Below, in pieces: positions 19,583 through 27,967 of a stretch of DNA of 64,000 nucleotides (the stretch's first letter is position 1; every line of letters starts with the position of its first letter). The stretch comes from Myroides odoratus DSM 2801 (lineage in GTDB: Bacteria > Bacteroidota > Bacteroidia > Flavobacteriales > Flavobacteriaceae): assembly GCF_000243275.1 (NCBI RefSeq), contig NZ_CM001437.1:4071793-4135792 (forward strand), written 5' to 3'. The position numbers and the translations under genes are program-made. The notes beneath the pieces are model-generated. The model was given only the letters and a program-made list of their open reading frames with translations. It ran no database searches and was not told where the DNA came from.

Positions 19583-19780
19583 CTATTTTTTAGGGTTTGA
19601 TATTAATGAGTCATAAGATTGAAGTGCATCTTTTACGATACCTTTGCTATTGTTTGCCAAGCCTATTGCAGCCTGGCAATTGGAACAAGTAAATCGAGTC
19701 CCCATTAGTAATTGATCCATTTCTATAAATATGGGAGTTTGACATACTGGACATGCGAGGGTTATGGTTTTTGTTTGCAT
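19583..19780 (-). CDS. Small zinc-ribbon protein
   Basis: The 65-residue protein carries two CxxC knuckles, CPVCQ near residue 10 and CSNCQ near residue 32, with the spacing of a small zinc ribbon. No other domain is present. Its location inside the DUF2589 operon (3 bp and 2 bp from its neighbours) implies translation coupling and a shared role, possibly as an assembly or adaptor factor; that is inference. Confidence 0.75.
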   Translation of the reverse strand: MQTKTITLACPVCQTPIFIEMDQLLMGTRFTCSNCQAAIGLANNSKGIVKDALQSYDSLISNPKK

Positions 19781-19782
19781 AA

Positions 19783-20379
19783 TTATTTGATATTAAAGGG
19801 TTGAATATTTTTACTGTATAATTCTAGAATATTTAAAATGCCCAATGGTAGCGGAAGTGGACCTGCTTGAATATCAATTTTAAGCATGCGCTGATTTGAT
19901 TTCGTGTAGCTCGGAGTCGTACTAGGGGCATTATTAATATTTGAAATTTTTCCATTTAATTGTGCTTTTCGCTCAATGATTGTATTCGATTGATTGACGT
20001 AACTTGTTGTGGAAGTAATATCCAAATTAAAGGCAATCTTCATTTTTTGAATAGCGATGGAGTTCAAAGGTGCAATCGCAATTAGAGGAACTTGAAAAAC
20101 AACGTCATAGGGTTTTGTTTCACCCTCTACATGCATGAGTTTAGTCAATACCATATTGATCATTTTGGGTTGATAGAGGTACTTTAGGTTACTATTACCT
20201 TCTTTTGTTTTTCTTTTTGTTCTAGTAAAATATTGATCTAGTATGGAAGTAGTTTGTCCATTTAAAATCATCGTATTGGCCTTGGATAGAGCAATTAGAG
20301 GAGCTGAGATAATAGATTCAATATTGAGCTCAGCATCTTGATCTCTACTATAGGAAAGTATTCTATGCGTTTGATTCAT
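19783..20379 (-). CDS. DUF2589 domain-containing protein (second paralogue)
   Basis: From ATG 20379 (MNQTHRILSY) the product has 198 residues. An N-terminal ISAPLIALSKANTMILNGQTTSIL helix corresponds to the IGGPLNAAADANAKMA helix of the first paralogue. It has the central VPLIAIAPLNSIAIQKMKIAFNLDI block and a C-terminal MLKIDIQAGPLPLPLGILNIL block, which is the DUF2589 pattern. The open frame reaches 20424, but that extension is one arm of a hairpin and is unlikely to be translated. Confidence 0.75.
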   Translation of the reverse strand: MNQTHRILSYSRDQDAELNIESIISAPLIALSKANTMILNGQTTSILDQYFTRTKRKTKEGNSNLKYLYQPKMINMVLTKLMHVEGETKPYDVVFQVPLIAIAPLNSIAIQKMKIAFNLDITSTTSYVNQSNTIIERKAQLNGKISNINNAPSTTPSYTKSNQRMLKIDIQAGPLPLPLGILNILELYSKNIQPFNIK

Positions 20380-20396
20380 CTTTTTACCTGTTTTTG

Positions 20397-20425
20397 AATG
20401 GATTCCAACAGCGTTGGAATCCATT
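20397..20425 (-). terminator. Hairpin inside the DUF2589 operon
   Basis: A 13-bp perfect stem (AATGGATTCCAAC / GTTGGAATCCATT) with a 3-nt loop lies between the first and second DUF2589 genes. No T tract follows on the minus strand, so it may process the mRNA or set different expression levels rather than terminate. Confidence 0.6.
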
Positions 20426-20462
20426 TGTTATTACTTAAAATCAAAGCTTTTGCTTGTATGAG

Positions 20463-21092
20463 TTACTCCGCATTTTTGGTTGAAGTAACAGGATCAATGG
20501 ATTTAGAGAAAACATCAATAATTGTAGTTACTCCAATCGGCAAGGGAAGCTGGCCTGCATGTACTTTTAGACTGTACTTAGCAGCGTTACTCTTGGAATA
20601 ATGTTGGCTCTCTTTATGACTAGCCTTGCTATCATAGCTTACCTTACCTTTGATTGTAGCCGAGAAAACCCCAAACCCAATTTTTGCTTCCAAATTCGCT
20701 TCTGCCGCTTTGTTTACATTTTTTTCTTTAGAGGTTTCTTCACTATAACTTGAATTTACCTCCATGTCAAAATTAACATCAACAGAATCAACCCCCAGCG
20801 AATTAATGGGCATAATAGTTAGCAAGGGGAGATGAAAAGTAGTTGTTATTTTTTCAATCGTTTCATCCTCTAAAACAAAGGCGCGTTCCAACTCCATTTT
20901 AATCAAAATGGGTTGATATGAAACCTCGTTTTCTTCTCCTTTACGCACAAAGCAAGTATCTAAGATAAACTTGGTTTGTGAAATCGCCATTTTAGCATTG
21001 GCGTCAGCAGCAGCATTTAAAGGTCCCCCTATTAATGCATCCATAGGTATTCCTGTGAATTGCTGCGCAATTGATACTAGATTTGCACTCAT
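20463..21092 (-). CDS. DUF2589 domain-containing protein (first paralogue)
   Basis: From ATG 21092 the 209-residue protein begins MSANLVSIAQQFTGIPMDALIGGPLNAAADANAKMA, the typical DUF2589 N-terminal helix. It has the LPLLTIMPINSLGVDSVDVNFDMEV strand block and the C-terminal YSLKVHAGQLPLPIGVTTIIDV block. The 34-residue upstream extension to 21194 is Lys/Ile-rich and not family-like. No signal peptide or membrane helix is present, suggesting a cytoplasmic protein. It is the first gene of a five-gene minus-strand operon. Confidence 0.85.
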   Translation of the reverse strand: MSANLVSIAQQFTGIPMDALIGGPLNAAADANAKMAISQTKFILDTCFVRKGEENEVSYQPILIKMELERAFVLEDETIEKITTTFHLPLLTIMPINSLGVDSVDVNFDMEVNSSYSEETSKEKNVNKAAEANLEAKIGFGVFSATIKGKVSYDSKASHKESQHYSKSNAAKYSLKVHAGQLPLPIGVTTIIDVFSKSIDPVTSTKNAE

Positions 21093-21531
21093 AATAATTA
21101 TTTTTAAAATTTTAATAAAAGTACATCTCCGAAAATCTTTTTTATAGGGTGTAATCCCTTGAATGTAAAGAAGAAACACCTTATTTTTATTCAAAACACC
21201 GCTTCCTTGTGTTATCTTATATAATTACGTCGTTATGGCTTACTATTTGTTTGATATAAAAGATATGTAAGTAGATTACTATTGGAACATTAATACCGCT
21301 TCAAGGATTCGTATTGCGGCTATTTTATACTAGTATATTCACACCTGCATGCTTTATTTAAAGCACTAAAAAGGATCTATTTATTTCTTGCTGATACACA
21401 CTAGAGTCTCCCATACTACTTTACACAGACAAAGTTGTCCAAACATCCAATAGTTGATTGCCTTTTATTAGGAATCCCTAAAACTAGGGGCTAGGGGATG
21501 TCTAGTATCAATCTCATTTTATTCATACAGC
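21093..21531. other. Divergent intergenic region between the DUF2589 operon and the response regulator
   Basis: About 440 bp with no convincing gene. It must hold promoters for both directions. A short hairpin-forming segment (CCCTAAAACTAGGG, 21477-21490) lies about 40 nt before the response regulator. Confidence 0.5.
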
Positions 21532-22200
21532 ATGAAACATAAAATTACGCTCATGGACAAAGACACCTTACTTCTCGAATTAATTAAGGATTTTCTAAAT
21601 GCCTCAGATGATTTTGAGGTAAGCTATTCTTTTGTACATATTTCTAGTTTCTATGCGTCTTTTTCCGCTGTTTGTAAGAACACAGATTTGATTATTATGG
21701 ATTTTCAATTGGGTGATTCAATAGCAGAACAATTAGTAAGCCTTATCCAGTTAGAGGAGGTTGTTATTCCCATCTTGGTATTAACGTCTCAATACAATCA
21801 ATCATTGATTGGCTATATGCTCAAACTAGGTGTGGCTTGTTATATACCGAAGTATATTCGATTAACAGAATTTGTTAGTATTGTGAAAGAAGTCTTAGAA
21901 AAAGGTCATTACATCAGTAAAGAGCAATTTCCATATCTAAAAGCATCAATGGAGGATCACGCTGGAGAGTTGGCCATAAAAAAACACAATATTTCAAAGC
22001 GGGAATTGGATATTATCTTTTTATTAGCGCAACAATGTACAGCGAAAGAGATAGGAGAGCGCTTATTTATTGCTCCAAAGACGGTGGAAAACTACAAGAA
22101 TACCCTATTTGTAAAAACGGGAACGAAGACCATTGTTGGGTTAGTATTATGGGCCATTCACAAGCGAATTATTTCTATAGATTTACTACATCCGTTGTAG
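21532..22200 (+). CDS. LuxR-family DNA-binding response regulator (orphan)
   Basis: The 222-residue protein has an N-terminal receiver domain: acidic MDKD near residue 10, the likely phospho-acceptor aspartate in LIIMDFQLGDS (about residue 57), and the ILVLTSQ and PKY motifs. The C-terminal LuxR/FixJ helix-turn-helix is ISKRELDIIFLLAQQCTAKEIGERLFIAPKTVENYK. No histidine kinase lies beside it, so its partner is elsewhere. It precedes the chromate transporter genes by about 140 bp; control of these is possible but unproven. Confidence 0.9.
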   Translation: MKHKITLMDKDTLLLELIKDFLNASDDFEVSYSFVHISSFYASFSAVCKNTDLIIMDFQLGDSIAEQLVSLIQLEEVVIPILVLTSQYNQSLIGYMLKLGVACYIPKYIRLTEFVSIVKEVLEKGHYISKEQFPYLKASMEDHAGELAIKKHNISKRELDIIFLLAQQCTAKEIGERLFIAPKTVENYKNTLFVKTGTKTIVGLVLWAIHKRIISIDLLHPL

Positions 22201-22342
22201 TTTTAGAAAGGTAAAAATCAAGTCATTCAAATCTCTTAAAAAGGCGGTTTTTAGGAGAATTAAAGCTTTATTTATTGGGTTAAAAAAAGAGAAATGCTTA
22301 TCTTGCTTGTTCTACAGAAAACATTCAAAATCAACAAAAAAC

Positions 22343-22885
22343 ATGTTAGTTAAACTCTTTTTTCTCTTCACCAAAATTGGCATTTTTACTATTGGTGGAG
22401 GATATGCTGTCATTCCCTTGATTGAAAAAGAAATCATTAGTCGATCTTGGTTGACTTATGATGAATTTTATGAACTTTTAGCGATAACAGAATCACTACC
22501 TGGTGTTTTTGCAACGAATATTGCGGCTTTGGTGGGTTTCAAAATTGGAGGAATAAAAGGAGGTATTTTAGCTGCATTAGGTACTATTATTGCCCCTTTT
22601 GTTATTGTGCTGTTATTAGCGGTGTTTTTTAATCGATTTCAGGATAATATATATGTGGTTAAGGCATTTAAAGGATTGAGACCCGTTGTTGTAGCTTTAA
22701 TTGCGGCTCCTTGTTATACTGCCATACAAATCAATAAAATGTCAATAAAAACCTTATTATTACCACTAGTTGCTTTGGGCTTGATGTGGGGAGCTGATGT
22801 ATCTCCCGTGTGGATTATTTTGGCTGGATGCATGGGAGGGATTGCCTATCACAGTTGGCATAATAAAAGCATTTCTAAGTTATGA
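22343..22885 (+). CDS. Chromate transporter, first half-size subunit
   Basis: The CHR-family protein of 180 residues has the N-terminal signature FFLFTKIGIFTIGGGYAVIPLIEKEII, the TESLPGVFATNIAALVG motif, and about five membrane segments. CHR proteins export chromate across the inner membrane; in short-chain CHR systems two half-size proteins act together. The frame is open from a TTG at 22307, but the conserved start is ATG 22343. Its stop overlaps the ATG of the second subunit (ATGA). Confidence 0.88.
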   Translation: MLVKLFFLFTKIGIFTIGGGYAVIPLIEKEIISRSWLTYDEFYELLAITESLPGVFATNIAALVGFKIGGIKGGILAALGTIIAPFVIVLLLAVFFNRFQDNIYVVKAFKGLRPVVVALIAAPCYTAIQINKMSIKTLLLPLVALGLMWGADVSPVWIILAGCMGGIAYHSWHNKSISKL

Positions 22886-23430
22886 TCTTTTATCAATTGT
22901 TTTGGGTCTTTATTAAAATTGGAACCTTTGGATTTGGTGGAGGATATGCGATGCTTTCTCTTATTCAAGAAGAAGTAGTTGACCATCATCAATGGATTTC
23001 CAAAAGTGAGTTTACGAATCTAGTTGCTGTTTCACAAATGACACCAGGACCTATTGGCATTAATACAGCAACCTACGTAGGCTATGCCGCTTTAATCAAT
23101 GAAGGCTACCCCGTTTATATTGCCGTATTGGGGTCTGCTTTAACGACCATTGCCCTTTGCTTACCTGCATTTCTCATGATTGGTTTAATTTCCTATTTTT
23201 ATTTCAAATTTAGGTCTAATAAATTCTTTGCTTATGCTATCTCTGGGATTAAACCCTTAGGTATATCCTTAATTGCTTTAGCCGCCTTATCTTTAACGAA
23301 TAAGGAAAGTTTTCCAGACTATTTTAGTCCCGTTTTATTTATTGCAGCTTTGGTTTGTTCTATCCGCTTTAAGGTTCATCCCATTTTAATTTTATTTGGT
23401 GCTGCTTTGTTGGGAATTCTCTTTTATTAA
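22882..23430 (+). CDS. Chromate transporter, second half-size subunit
   Basis: The 182-residue partner shows the same CHR signature (FWVFIKIGTFGFGGGYAMLSLIQEEVV) and the canonical SQMTPGPIGINTATYVGY motif, with five or six membrane segments. The 4-bp overlap with the first subunit points to translational coupling and a heteromeric transporter. The substrate could be chromate or a related oxyanion; the family name does not fix it. Confidence 0.88.
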   Translation: MIFYQLFWVFIKIGTFGFGGGYAMLSLIQEEVVDHHQWISKSEFTNLVAVSQMTPGPIGINTATYVGYAALINEGYPVYIAVLGSALTTIALCLPAFLMIGLISYFYFKFRSNKFFAYAISGIKPLGISLIALAALSLTNKESFPDYFSPVLFIAALVCSIRFKVHPILILFGAALLGILFY

Positions 23431-23478
23431 AACAAAAACCTCTTTGGTACAGTAGTGCACCAAAGAGGTTTTTGTTTT
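23429..23478. terminator. Bidirectional terminator between chromate transporter and MFS genes
   Basis: A 20-bp perfect stem (23429-23448 with 23459-23478) carries an A-rich 5' arm and T-rich 3' arm (GGTTTTTGTTTT), suiting termination in both directions of the converging genes. Confidence 0.9.
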
Positions 23479-24676
23479 ATCTCATTTGTTTTTTAAACAA
23501 TATAAGCGCTAATAGGCAGAAAATAGCAGCTACAAAAAAAGAGATCCCATGAAATACAAAAGTATGTTCAGGTTTTGAAAAGGAATAAAATAAATAGGTA
23601 AATAGAAGTGGACCAATGAGCGTTGTTAAGCCATTGATACTGCTGAGTATCCCTTGTAAAATTCCTTGCTTATTTTCTTGAACCAGCTTTGACAATAGGG
23701 ATTGAAATCCGGTTTGTTGAATACTTCCGATTAAATAAAGTATCATACCCGTCCATAAAATCAGAGCAGTAGAACTCAAACTAATAAGTAGTAAGCCACC
23801 AATGCTGAATACAATGCCCCAAGTAATGAGCTGTTGATCCGTTAAGTACTTCGAAACAAATTGAATCAAATAGGTTTGAATCAAAAGAGTTAAAATTCCA
23901 ATAACTGTGAGAGATAATCCTATTTGCTGTTTACTCCAATCATATTTTCCTACGGTATAAAAAGACCAAGTACTTTCCATGCTGTGAGAGGCTAATGCCA
24001 AGAAGAAAAAGACAACTAAGAGCAAACCTACGTTTTGAATGGATTGAATGTGTTTCCATTGTTCGAATGTTGTTGCAAACGCAAATTTAGCTTTCGATTT
24101 AACTCGATTTGTTTCTGGGAAGTAGAAATAGCCATAACACATATTTACTAGCGTTAAGCATCCTGTGAACACAAAAGGCAATCGCAGGTTGTATTCCCCT
24201 AATATTCCGCCCATAAGAGGTCCTAAAATAAAACCTAGTGCAAAGGCAGCATGTAAATAACCGAAATATTTGGTTCGTTCATCTTCTGTTGAAATATCAA
24301 CAATAGCGGCAGAGGCTACTGCAAAAGTAGCTCCAGTAATTCCGGCAATAATTCGACCGACGACTAATAATTCATAGGTAGAGGCAAAAGCCATAAAAAA
24401 GCAATCCAGAGAAAAACCTAGCAAAGAAAAAAGAAGAACAGGACGTCTTCCATATTGGTCACTGATATAGCCGATAATCGGGGCAAAAATAAATTGCATA
24501 AAAGCATACGCTAAGGCAAGGATACCTGCAAATTTGGCTGCGTGACTTAAATCTTGATGCAGTAATTCTTTTAGTAAATCTGGTAAAATAGGAAATATAA
24601 TTCCGAACCCAGCAGTATCTAATACTAAGGTAATTGTAATAAATATTACAATTTTAGTTTTGTTTTTAAAAGTCAT
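23477..24676 (-). CDS. MFS transporter, TetA-like drug-efflux family
   Basis: The 399-residue protein has 12 predicted membrane segments. The antiporter motif A is in the loop between segments 2 and 3 (GYISDQYGRRPVLLFSLLG), and motif C-like GFILGPLMGGILG lies in segment 5. An N-terminal LDTAGFGIIFPILPDLL is typical of the TetA/BCR group. It probably exports a drug or metabolite by proton antiport. The substrate cannot be deduced. A consensus promoter lies about 110 bp upstream. Confidence 0.85.
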   Translation of the reverse strand: MTFKNKTKIVIFITITLVLDTAGFGIIFPILPDLLKELLHQDLSHAAKFAGILALAYAFMQFIFAPIIGYISDQYGRRPVLLFSLLGFSLDCFFMAFASTYELLVVGRIIAGITGATFAVASAAIVDISTEDERTKYFGYLHAAFALGFILGPLMGGILGEYNLRLPFVFTGCLTLVNMCYGYFYFPETNRVKSKAKFAFATTFEQWKHIQSIQNVGLLLVVFFFLALASHSMESTWSFYTVGKYDWSKQQIGLSLTVIGILTLLIQTYLIQFVSKYLTDQQLITWGIVFSIGGLLLISLSSTALILWTGMILYLIGSIQQTGFQSLLSKLVQENKQGILQGILSSINGLTTLIGPLLFTYLFYSFSKPEHTFVFHGISFFVAAIFCLLALILFKKQMR

Positions 24677-25036
24677 AGATGATAATATAAAATAACCGTA
24701 CCCTAAAAGAAATAGGATAACATAAATAAGAAATCAAGAGCTAGGCTCTTCTAAAAGTTATTTTAATTATTGCTGCATAGTTTTACAAAGGTACTTTAAA
24801 TCTAAAACCTATACAATGGAGGAATAAAAAAAGAAGAACTAAATTTAGTTCCTCTTGCTTATTCAATGAATGCATAGCGTCTATCTTTTTCACTTCGCGT
24901 AATTAGGGTAATTTACCTTTTTTATTCTCCATATTTGTTTATTTATGTTATTTTATAACTTTTTATAATTGAATAATTAGTATTATTTGATTTTTCAATT
25001 AAAATGCGTAATTTAAAGAAATAGTAACCTAAATTG
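24677..25036. other. Divergent intergenic region between MFS and OYE genes
   Basis: About 360 bp without a gene. It contains the MFS promoter and a 13-bp imperfect palindrome around GAACTAAATTTAGTTC (24836-24851), which could be an operator or a terminator-like hairpin. Confidence 0.5.
24786..24817 (-). promoter_or_regulatory. Promoter of the MFS transporter gene
   Basis: On the minus strand TACCTTTG (24793-24786) is preceded, after a 20-nt spacer, by ATTG (24817-24814). This matches the Bacteroidota promoter pattern. Confidence 0.6.
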
Positions 25037-26266
25037 ATGCATATGAAGACCCCAAATAATCTAGCAACTGTCGCAACGATCTTTCAACCTGTGCAAATAG
25101 GACCTCTTACTTTACGCAATCCTGTCATAAAAGCCGCTACAAGTGAAGGGCGTAGTCCTGAAGGAAAAGTAACACAAGCTTTAATTGATTTTCATCGCGG
25201 ATTTATTGAAGGAGGAATTGCTATGACAACTTTAGCGTACTGTGCAATTTCTAAAGCAGGATTTGCTGCGCCAGGTGAAATTTTAATGGTGAAAGAAAAT
25301 TTAGGTGGATTGAAAAAATTTACAGAGGCGATGCATCAAGCGGGAGGTAAAGCTTCTGCCCAACTGGGACATGCTGGACCTGTTGCAACAAAGAAAATCA
25401 CCGGCGTTCGCCCAATTGCACCTTCTCGTTTTTTTAATTTGACAAGTTTACAGACTTGTCGAGCCATTACACAGGAAGAGATGGAAGAGATTAAGCAACA
25501 ATTTGCTGATGCAGCGGCAGTTGCTGTAGAAGCAAATTTTGATGCGATTGAGCTTCATTTTGGACATTTGTATTTGGTATCCTCTTTCTTTAGTCCTTGG
25601 ATTAATAAAAGAACGGATGAATATGGAGGATCTATTGAAAATAGAACCCGTTTTGCAAAGGAAATTTTGTTAGCTGTCAAAGCACGTGTAGGTGATCAAT
25701 TAGCTATTATTGTTAAGCTCTCAATGGACGATGGTATCAAAGGTTCAATTTGGTTAGATGACTCTACGGAGACAGCGCGAATCTTAGATGAAACAGGAGT
25801 GGTAGATGCCTTTGAATTAACGATGGGATCGTCCGTTTCCAATCAGATGTATTTATTTCGAGGAGCAACTGATATCGATGGCATGGCAGCGACTCAAAAA
25901 GGGATTATGAAGCTAGGGGTTAAATGGTTTGGGAAACGAATTTTAGGAGAGTATCCGTATCAGAATTTATATATGCTCGAATCTGCTCGTCAGTTTCAAA
26001 CGGTTGTACAAAAGGCTAAATTAATTTTGCTAGGAGGAATAAATAGCTTTGAACATATCGCAACAGCTGTAGAAGAGGGGTTCCCAGTAGTTGCTATAGG
26101 AAGAGCTTTATTACGCGAACCCGATATGATTCACAAGATCAAAGAGAATCCAAACAAAGCAGGGTTGTGTATCCATTGCAACAAATGTATGTTCTCTGTT
26201 TACGCTACAACGAACTGTGTATTTACAAAAGATTATGCAGTCACGTCACACGTGGCAATTGTTTAA
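25037..26266 (+). CDS. NADH:flavin oxidoreductase, old yellow enzyme family
   Basis: The 409-residue TIM-barrel flavoenzyme begins with the OYE pattern FQPVQIGPLTLRNPVIKAATSEG. It has AQLGHAGPVA and IELHFGHLYLVSSFFSPWINKRTDEYGGSIENRTRF, the FMN/substrate-binding core. The C-terminal cysteines CIHCNKCM with a later NCVF resemble an incomplete iron-sulfur ligand set of the 2,4-dienoyl-CoA reductase subgroup; the second flavin domain of that subgroup is absent. Such enzymes reduce activated C=C bonds. The physiological substrate is unknown. ATG 25037 and 25043 are both possible starts. Confidence 0.85.
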   Translation: MHMKTPNNLATVATIFQPVQIGPLTLRNPVIKAATSEGRSPEGKVTQALIDFHRGFIEGGIAMTTLAYCAISKAGFAAPGEILMVKENLGGLKKFTEAMHQAGGKASAQLGHAGPVATKKITGVRPIAPSRFFNLTSLQTCRAITQEEMEEIKQQFADAAAVAVEANFDAIELHFGHLYLVSSFFSPWINKRTDEYGGSIENRTRFAKEILLAVKARVGDQLAIIVKLSMDDGIKGSIWLDDSTETARILDETGVVDAFELTMGSSVSNQMYLFRGATDIDGMAATQKGIMKLGVKWFGKRILGEYPYQNLYMLESARQFQTVVQKAKLILLGGINSFEHIATAVEEGFPVVAIGRALLREPDMIHKIKENPNKAGLCIHCNKCMFSVYATTNCVFTKDYAVTSHVAIV

Positions 26267-26285
26267 TTTTCTTATCTTATTCAAC

Positions 26286-26326
26286 GAATCGAGTCATGTA
26301 GTTCTATGTGGCTCGATTCACTTTTT
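26286..26326. terminator. Terminator after the OYE gene
   Basis: An 11-bp stem (GAATCGAGTCA / TGGCTCGATTC, one G-U pair) followed by ACTTTTTATA. It lies between converging genes. Confidence 0.75.
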
Positions 26327-26344
26327 ATACCTATGAGTGTCTTT

Positions 26345-27166
26345 TTACTTTCGATAAGCACTCAAAGAAAATCCTGTTTCTCTTTTAAAAAACCGTCCCA
26401 TATAAGAAGGATCTACAAAATGAAGTTCTTCAGCAATTTCTCCAATACTCTTATCTGTTGTTCGAAGGAGTGTTTTAAGTTCTAGTACAACTTGGCGGTT
26501 GATTAGGTCTTTGGGTTGATCGTTTAAGTGTTTTTTTGAAATTTGAGCAAGATAGAACGGAGTAATATGTAATTTTTCAGCATAAAAAGCCACTTCTCGA
26601 TGTGTTTTAGCATGCTGTCCAATAAGATCCCAAAACTTCCAGCACAGTTCTTCTTGTCTACTGAATTTTTGCTGTTTGAAAGTTCCTTGTTCATCCATAT
26701 ATTCAGCAAGACGCAAAAATAGATTCTCAAAGTGATTACAAACCATTTGCTGAACATGAGATGCATTGTTCTCAAGCATATACAGCAGTTGTTTGTTCCA
26801 GTATACTACTTGTTGTTTCTCTCGTTTACTTAATTGATGTACTGGATAATCATGAATAAACCCAAACAATTGGTTGGGAAGCTGATAGGCTATTTCACTG
26901 GCTAAACTTCGATCAATCAGATAACCATAAACTTTAAAATCTGCTGTTTTTTGCTGCATAATCGCTATTGTATCACTAGAGAGTACCGTTAGCGTATCTT
27001 TAGAGAGCGTATAGTCTTTAAAATTAAGGGTTATGGTAGCTTCTCCTTCTAATCCGAGTAATACAACTAAATAAGAAAGCTGCAAAGGATACCCCAATTG
27101 ATTTTCCCAGGTTGTTGTCCCGAAGCGCATCCCAATGGGCGAAGTTTGAAAGAGAGAAGTTTGCAT
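26345..27166 (-). CDS. AraC family transcriptional regulator
   Basis: The 273-residue protein has an N-terminal sensing region with beta-strand character and a C-terminal AraC double helix-turn-helix (KLHITPFYLAQISKKHLNDQPKDLINRQ; SIGEIAEELHFVDPSYMGRFFKRETGFSLSAYRK). It is divergent from a GNAT gene and convergent with the OYE gene, either of which may be regulated. The effector is unknown. Confidence 0.9.
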   Translation of the reverse strand: MQTSLFQTSPIGMRFGTTTWENQLGYPLQLSYLVVLLGLEGEATITLNFKDYTLSKDTLTVLSSDTIAIMQQKTADFKVYGYLIDRSLASEIAYQLPNQLFGFIHDYPVHQLSKREKQQVVYWNKQLLYMLENNASHVQQMVCNHFENLFLRLAEYMDEQGTFKQQKFSRQEELCWKFWDLIGQHAKTHREVAFYAEKLHITPFYLAQISKKHLNDQPKDLINRQVVLELKTLLRTTDKSIGEIAEELHFVDPSYMGRFFKRETGFSLSAYRK

Positions 27167-27314
27167 ATTAGTTTTGATTATGACGTAAATATACGTTTTT
27201 ATCTCATTAAAATCTTTTATTTGTTTTCAAAAGTACCGAAAGTGCTTAAATTTTGGTATATACAATCCGTTTATACCCATTACTTTTGCCCTAGAAATTA
27301 ATAGAAGTAAAAAG

Positions 27315-27857
27315 ATGAAATTTACAACAGAACGTTTAATTCTCAGACCTTGGGAAGTAACAGATGCAGAAGATTTATTTCGTTATGCTAAAGATGAAAA
27401 CATTGGACCAGTAGCAGGATGGCCTGCACATACTAGTGTAGAACAAAGTAGAAGTATTATTGAAGAGGTATTTTCTAAACCAGAAATATACGCTGTAGCA
27501 ATTAAAGAAAACAATCGCGCTATTGGGTGTATTGGATTATTGATTGGCAAGGATAGTAATTTTCCTATTAGTGAACAAGAAGGAGAAGTAGCGTATTGGC
27601 TTGGTGTTCCATTTTGGGGGCAAGGATTAATACCAGAAGCACTTGAAACAATTATCCAACATAGTTTTGAGAACCTTGAATTAGAGACGCTTTGGTGTGG
27701 CTTTTTTGAAGGAAATGAAAAATCCAAAAAAGCACAAGAGAAATGTGGCTTTCAACATTCACACATTGTTGAAAATCAATACAATCAATTCATGAACGAC
27801 TACCGTGTAGAACACATTAGCCGTTTGAATAGAAGTGATTGGCAAGCGAAACAATAA
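27315..27857 (+). CDS. GNAT family N-acetyltransferase, RimJ/RimL type
   Basis: The 180-residue protein begins FTTERLILRPWEVTDAEDL, the RimJ/RimL-like (Acetyltransf_3) start. It contains the acetyl-CoA-binding segment VAYWLGVPFWGQGLIPEALETII and the ENxKSKKAQEKCGF motif. These cytoplasmic enzymes acetylate alpha-amino groups of proteins or small amines. The substrate is unknown. A TACTTTTG -7-like element lies at 27281-27288. Confidence 0.85.
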   Translation: MKFTTERLILRPWEVTDAEDLFRYAKDENIGPVAGWPAHTSVEQSRSIIEEVFSKPEIYAVAIKENNRAIGCIGLLIGKDSNFPISEQEGEVAYWLGVPFWGQGLIPEALETIIQHSFENLELETLWCGFFEGNEKSKKAQEKCGFQHSHIVENQYNQFMNDYRVEHISRLNRSDWQAKQ

Positions 27858-27864
27858 ATAAAAA

Positions 27865-27903
27865 AGGAAAACTTATAGCCCTCGTATTGCTATGAGTTTT
27901 CCT
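27865..27903 (+). terminator. Hairpin after the GNAT gene
   Basis: A 14-bp stem (AGGAAAACTTATAG / CTATGAGTTTTCCT, one G-U pair) with an 11-nt loop. The T tract is weak. Confidence 0.7.
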
Positions 27904-27967
27904 CTATCCAAAAGATTTTTATTTACCCTCGCTTTGGAGAAATGGTTGAATAAAATAAAAAAAAGAG

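Noticed and set aside
20380..20424. Upstream start (MDSNAVGIH) for the second DUF2589 protein
   Set aside because: This extension is formed by one arm of a perfect hairpin and is not part of the DUF2589 pattern; ATG 20379 is preferred.
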